The position numbers and the translations under genes were made by a program. The notes beneath the pieces were generated by a model. The model was not told the origin of the DNA, ran no database searches, and saw only the letters and a program-made list of their open reading frames with translations. From Pseudomonadota bacterium (GTDB taxonomy: Bacteria > Pseudomonadota > Alphaproteobacteria > Caulobacterales > Caulobacteraceae), in NCBI GenBank assembly GCA_023434015.1, contig JAEYTM010000253.1, positions 1 to 6,499 of the forward strand: DNA of 6,499 bases, given 5' to 3'. Below, piece by piece: positions 5,047 through 6,499 of this stretch (positions are counted from its first letter, which is position 1; every line of letters starts with the position of its first letter).

Positions 5047-6003
5047 TTAGATGCCGGCGCCGTTGTCGATGGCCCGCAACGCGGCTTCGTGCGTCAGGGC
5101 CTCGGCCTCGATCCAGCTGATGAAGGCCTTCACCTGCGGGAGCCGGCCCTTGGCCTTGGGATGCACGAGGTAATAGGCGAAATCCACCGCCGTGGCGATC
5201 TGCAAAGGCGCGACCAGCCGGCCGGCGTCTAGGTCCGCCTGGGCGATGGTCCGCTTGGCCAGCGCCACGCCGCGGCCGTTCACCGCCGCCTCGATGACCA
5301 GGCTCGACTGGTTGAAGCGCGGGCCGCGCATCCCTTCGGCGCCGCGCACGCCGCGGGCGGCCAGCCACATGGCCCAGTCGGGGCAGCTGTCGTCCGGCTC
5401 GGGCGAGCCGTCGTGCAGCAGGATGTGGTTCTTCAGGTCCTCGGGCGTGTTCAGCGGCGTCTCGGCCAGCAGCTGGGGGCTGATCACCGGGATCACCGTC
5501 TCGCTGATCAGCCGCTTGACCTCCAGCCCGGGATAGCGGCCCGCGCCGTAGCGGATGGCCACGTCGACCTCGCCGGCGGTGAGGTCCATGAGGTCCATGC
5601 CGGCGGACAGCCAGACGTCGACCTGCGGATGGGCCAGTTCGAAGTCGCCGAGCCGCGGCACCAGCCATTTGGCCGCGAAGGAGGGTGGGGCGGTGAGCGT
5701 CAGGCGCCGGCCGTCGACGGCGGCGGTCAGCAGGGAGGCGGCCTCGGCCAGGCGGTCGAAGGCTTCGCGCAGGGCGGGCAGGGCGGTCTGGGCCGCGTCG
5801 GTCAGCAGCAGGCCCTTGGGGGTGCGCTTGAACAGCGCCGCCCCCACATAGTCCTCCAGGTTCTGGATCTGCTGGCTGACCGCGCCCGGCGTCACCGACA
5901 GCTCGTCCGCCGCCCGGCTGAAGTTCAGGTGGCGGGCCGCAGCCTCGAAGGCGCGGAGCGCGTTCAGCGGCGGCAGCCGGCGTCGCTCGTGCGGTCGTTC
6001 CAT
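5047..6003 (-). CDS. LysR-family transcriptional regulator, GcvA-like
   Basis: It encodes 318 residues with standard LysR architecture: an N-terminal winged helix-turn-helix at about 11-70 (Leu-Asn-Ala-Leu-Arg-Ala-Phe-Glu, then a recognition region around 29-50 with Thr-Pro-Gly-Ala-Val-Ser-Gln-Gln-Ile), a linker helix to about 95, and a periplasmic-binding-like effector domain from about 99 to 305. The N-terminal RRLPPLNALRAFEAAARHLN and the effector-domain Phe-Ala-x-Lys-Trp-Leu-Val-Pro-Arg-Leu (109-118) are typical of the GcvA subgroup, a broad class with varied targets, so the glycine-cleavage role is not implied. The ATG at 6003 is chosen because the domain starts right after it; a start at 6150 would add 49 unrelated residues. 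The ribosome site is weak. It faces cobA and leads chorismate mutase, so either could be a target. A 10-bp inverted repeat 34-70 bp upstream may be its own operator. Confidence 0.9.
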   Translation of the reverse strand: MERPHERRRLPPLNALRAFEAAARHLNFSRAADELSVTPGAVSQQIQNLEDYVGAALFKRTPKGLLLTDAAQTALPALREAFDRLAEAASLLTAAVDGRRLTLTAPPSFAAKWLVPRLGDFELAHPQVDVWLSAGMDLMDLTAGEVDVAIRYGAGRYPGLEVKRLISETVIPVISPQLLAETPLNTPEDLKNHILLHDGSPEPDDSCPDWAMWLAARGVRGAEGMRGPRFNQSSLVIEAAVNGRGVALAKRTIAQADLDAGRLVAPLQIATAVDFAYYLVHPKAKGRLPQVKAFISWIEAEALTHEAALRAIDNGAGI

Positions 6004-6036
6004 GAGTTTTACTGACAACCCCGGCAGAAGTCCTTG

Positions 6037-6073
6037 GCTTGCGAATTGGCCCGTGCGGCACCTATTTGCAAGC
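6037..6073. promoter_or_regulatory. Interrupted inverted repeat, candidate LysR operator
   Basis: GCTTGCGAAT (6037-6046) and ATTTGCAAGC (6064-6073) are 10-bp arms with one G-T-type mismatch, separated by 17 bp, so the arm centres are 27 bp apart. The element lies 34-70 bp upstream of the LysR start codon in the divergent lysR-cobA region. Interrupted dyads near the regulator's own promoter are usual for LysR autoregulation. No confident -10/-35 pair was found on the minus strand here. Confidence 0.45.
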
Positions 6074-6114
6074 GTCCACCGATGTATCGGCCCTTTTCGT
6101 CGGAGGATATCCGG

Positions 6115-6138
6115 CGGGACGGGCGACAGCCCGTCCCG
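6115..6138. repeat. Perfect 10-bp hairpin in the lysR-cobA intergenic region
   Basis: CGGGACGGGC (6115-6124) and GCCCGTCCCG (6129-6138) pair perfectly around GACA, with a further wobble and one more pair outside. It lies 42 bp before the cobA start and 112 bp before the LysR start. Both neighbours point away from it, so it is not the terminator of either. No T-run follows on either strand. It may be an operator or a 5'-leader structure of cobA. Confidence 0.55.
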
Positions 6139-6179
6139 TCCTGATTCCAAGTATCTGGTGTATAGAGAAGCTTAATCCG

Positions 6180-6499
6180 ATGGCGCATCGCCCCGACAGT
6201 CCGAAGCGAAGAGACCGGCTGGTGGTGCTGGGCGGCGGCGCGCGGGACGGCGCTACGCCCGGCGCGGTGTGGCTGGTCGGCGCGGGCCCCGGTGATCCGG
6301 AGCTGCTGACGATCAAGGCGCTGAAGGCCCTGCAGGCCGCCGAGGTGGTCGTCCACGACGGCCTGGTGTCGGACGAAATCCTCGACCTGGCGCCCCAAGG
6401 TGCGCGCCGGATCTCGGTCGCAAAGCGCAAGTCGCGCCATTCCTACGGCCAGGACGAGATCAACCGCATGCTGGTCGCCTTCGCCCGCGACGGCCTCAA
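6180..6499 (+). CDS. cobA: Uroporphyrinogen-III C-methyltransferase, 5' part
   Basis: The first 106 residues are present and the gene runs off the window. The enzyme transfers two methyl groups from S-adenosylmethionine to uroporphyrinogen III to make precorrin-2, the branch to siroheme and cobalamin, in the cytoplasm. The N-terminal tetrapyrrole methylase core is clear: Val-Trp-Leu-Val-Gly-Ala-Gly-Pro-Gly-Asp-Pro-Glu-Leu-Leu-Thr (30-44), then a Val-Val-Val-His-Asp-x-Leu-Val-Ser strand-turn at 56-64, and Ala-Lys-Arg-x-Ser-x-His with Gln-Asp-Glu-Ile-Asn near 80-95. The ATG at 6180 has AGAGAAG (6164-6170) 9 nt upstream. The methylase core normally begins within a few residues of the start, so the first 29 or so residues, rich in Arg and Gly, are an extension. 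Whether a CysG-like fusion follows cannot be seen; there is no N-terminal siroheme synthase domain. It is divergent from the LysR gene. Confidence 0.92.
   Translation, partial: MAHRPDSPKRRDRLVVLGGGARDGATPGAVWLVGAGPGDPELLTIKALKALQAAEVVVHDGLVSDEILDLAPQGARRISVAKRKSRHSYGQDEINRMLVAFARDGL

Noticed and set aside
5413..6015. Plus-strand open frame of 200 codons opposite the LysR gene
   Set aside because: It is a Gln/Gly/Arg-rich shadow of the LysR helix-turn-helix and effector domain.
6004..6150. Upstream start for the LysR protein adding 49 residues
   Set aside because: The extra residues do not resemble any part of a LysR protein, and the domain starts right after the ATG at 6003.
6161..6166. TATAGA as a -10 box for cobA
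   Set aside because: Transcription would begin about 8 nt before the start codon and exclude the AGAGAAG ribosome site, and no -35 exists at 16-18 bp.

Overview
The window looks like an ordinary chromosomal segment from a high-GC alphaproteobacterium, most likely of the Caulobacteraceae (Caulobacter/Phenylobacterium/Brevundimonas type). The placement rests on strong GC bias at third codon positions, the style of the outer-membrane protein (Ala-rich signal peptide ending AQA, Gly/Asp-rich beta-strands) and the mix of families: dodecin, DUF937, DUF4126, a short AroQ chorismate mutase and a GcvA-like LysR. No database search was possible, so the genus is an inference.

Layout from left to right. 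Bases 1-139 are the 3' end of a response-regulator receiver domain (+). A strong terminator (159-195) separates it from a convergent outer-membrane beta-barrel gene (215-1000, -). Next come three minus-strand genes that may form one transcription unit in the order DUF937 protein (2979-3476), DUF4126 membrane protein (2373-2960) and Tat/lipoprotein serine hydrolase of the beta-lactamase/6-aminohexanoate-hydrolase fold (1181-2275). A 332-bp divergent regulatory region (3477-3808) lies between that unit and dodecin (3809-4009, +). Dodecin converges on tRNA-Lys(CTT) (4208-4283, -), with a long GC-rich hairpin between them. An orphan HPt phosphotransfer protein (4372-4701, +) diverges from the tRNA and ends in a 4-bp tail-to-tail overlap with a chorismate mutase (4698-5024, -). 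The mutase lies 22 nt behind a LysR/GcvA-type regulator (5047-6003, -). A 176-bp divergent intergenic region with two clear inverted repeats leads to the 5' part of cobA (6180 to the window end, +), the siroheme/cobalamin uroporphyrinogen-III methyltransferase.

How the genes relate. The receiver fragment and the HPt protein are both phosphorelay parts but are 4 kb apart, with no evidence that they work together. The LysR gene is the natural candidate regulator of its own promoter, of the co-directional chorismate mutase and perhaps of divergent cobA. The DUF937/DUF4126/serine-hydrolase row has no known shared function.

I see no mobile element, CRISPR array, toxin-antitoxin pair, prophage gene or defence system, and nothing that convincingly forms a new biological system. 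The points worth a second look are small: inverted repeats in promoter regions, a tRNA whose CCA end can pair with its own 3' flank, and a glutamate at the usual Gln position of the chorismate mutase active site.
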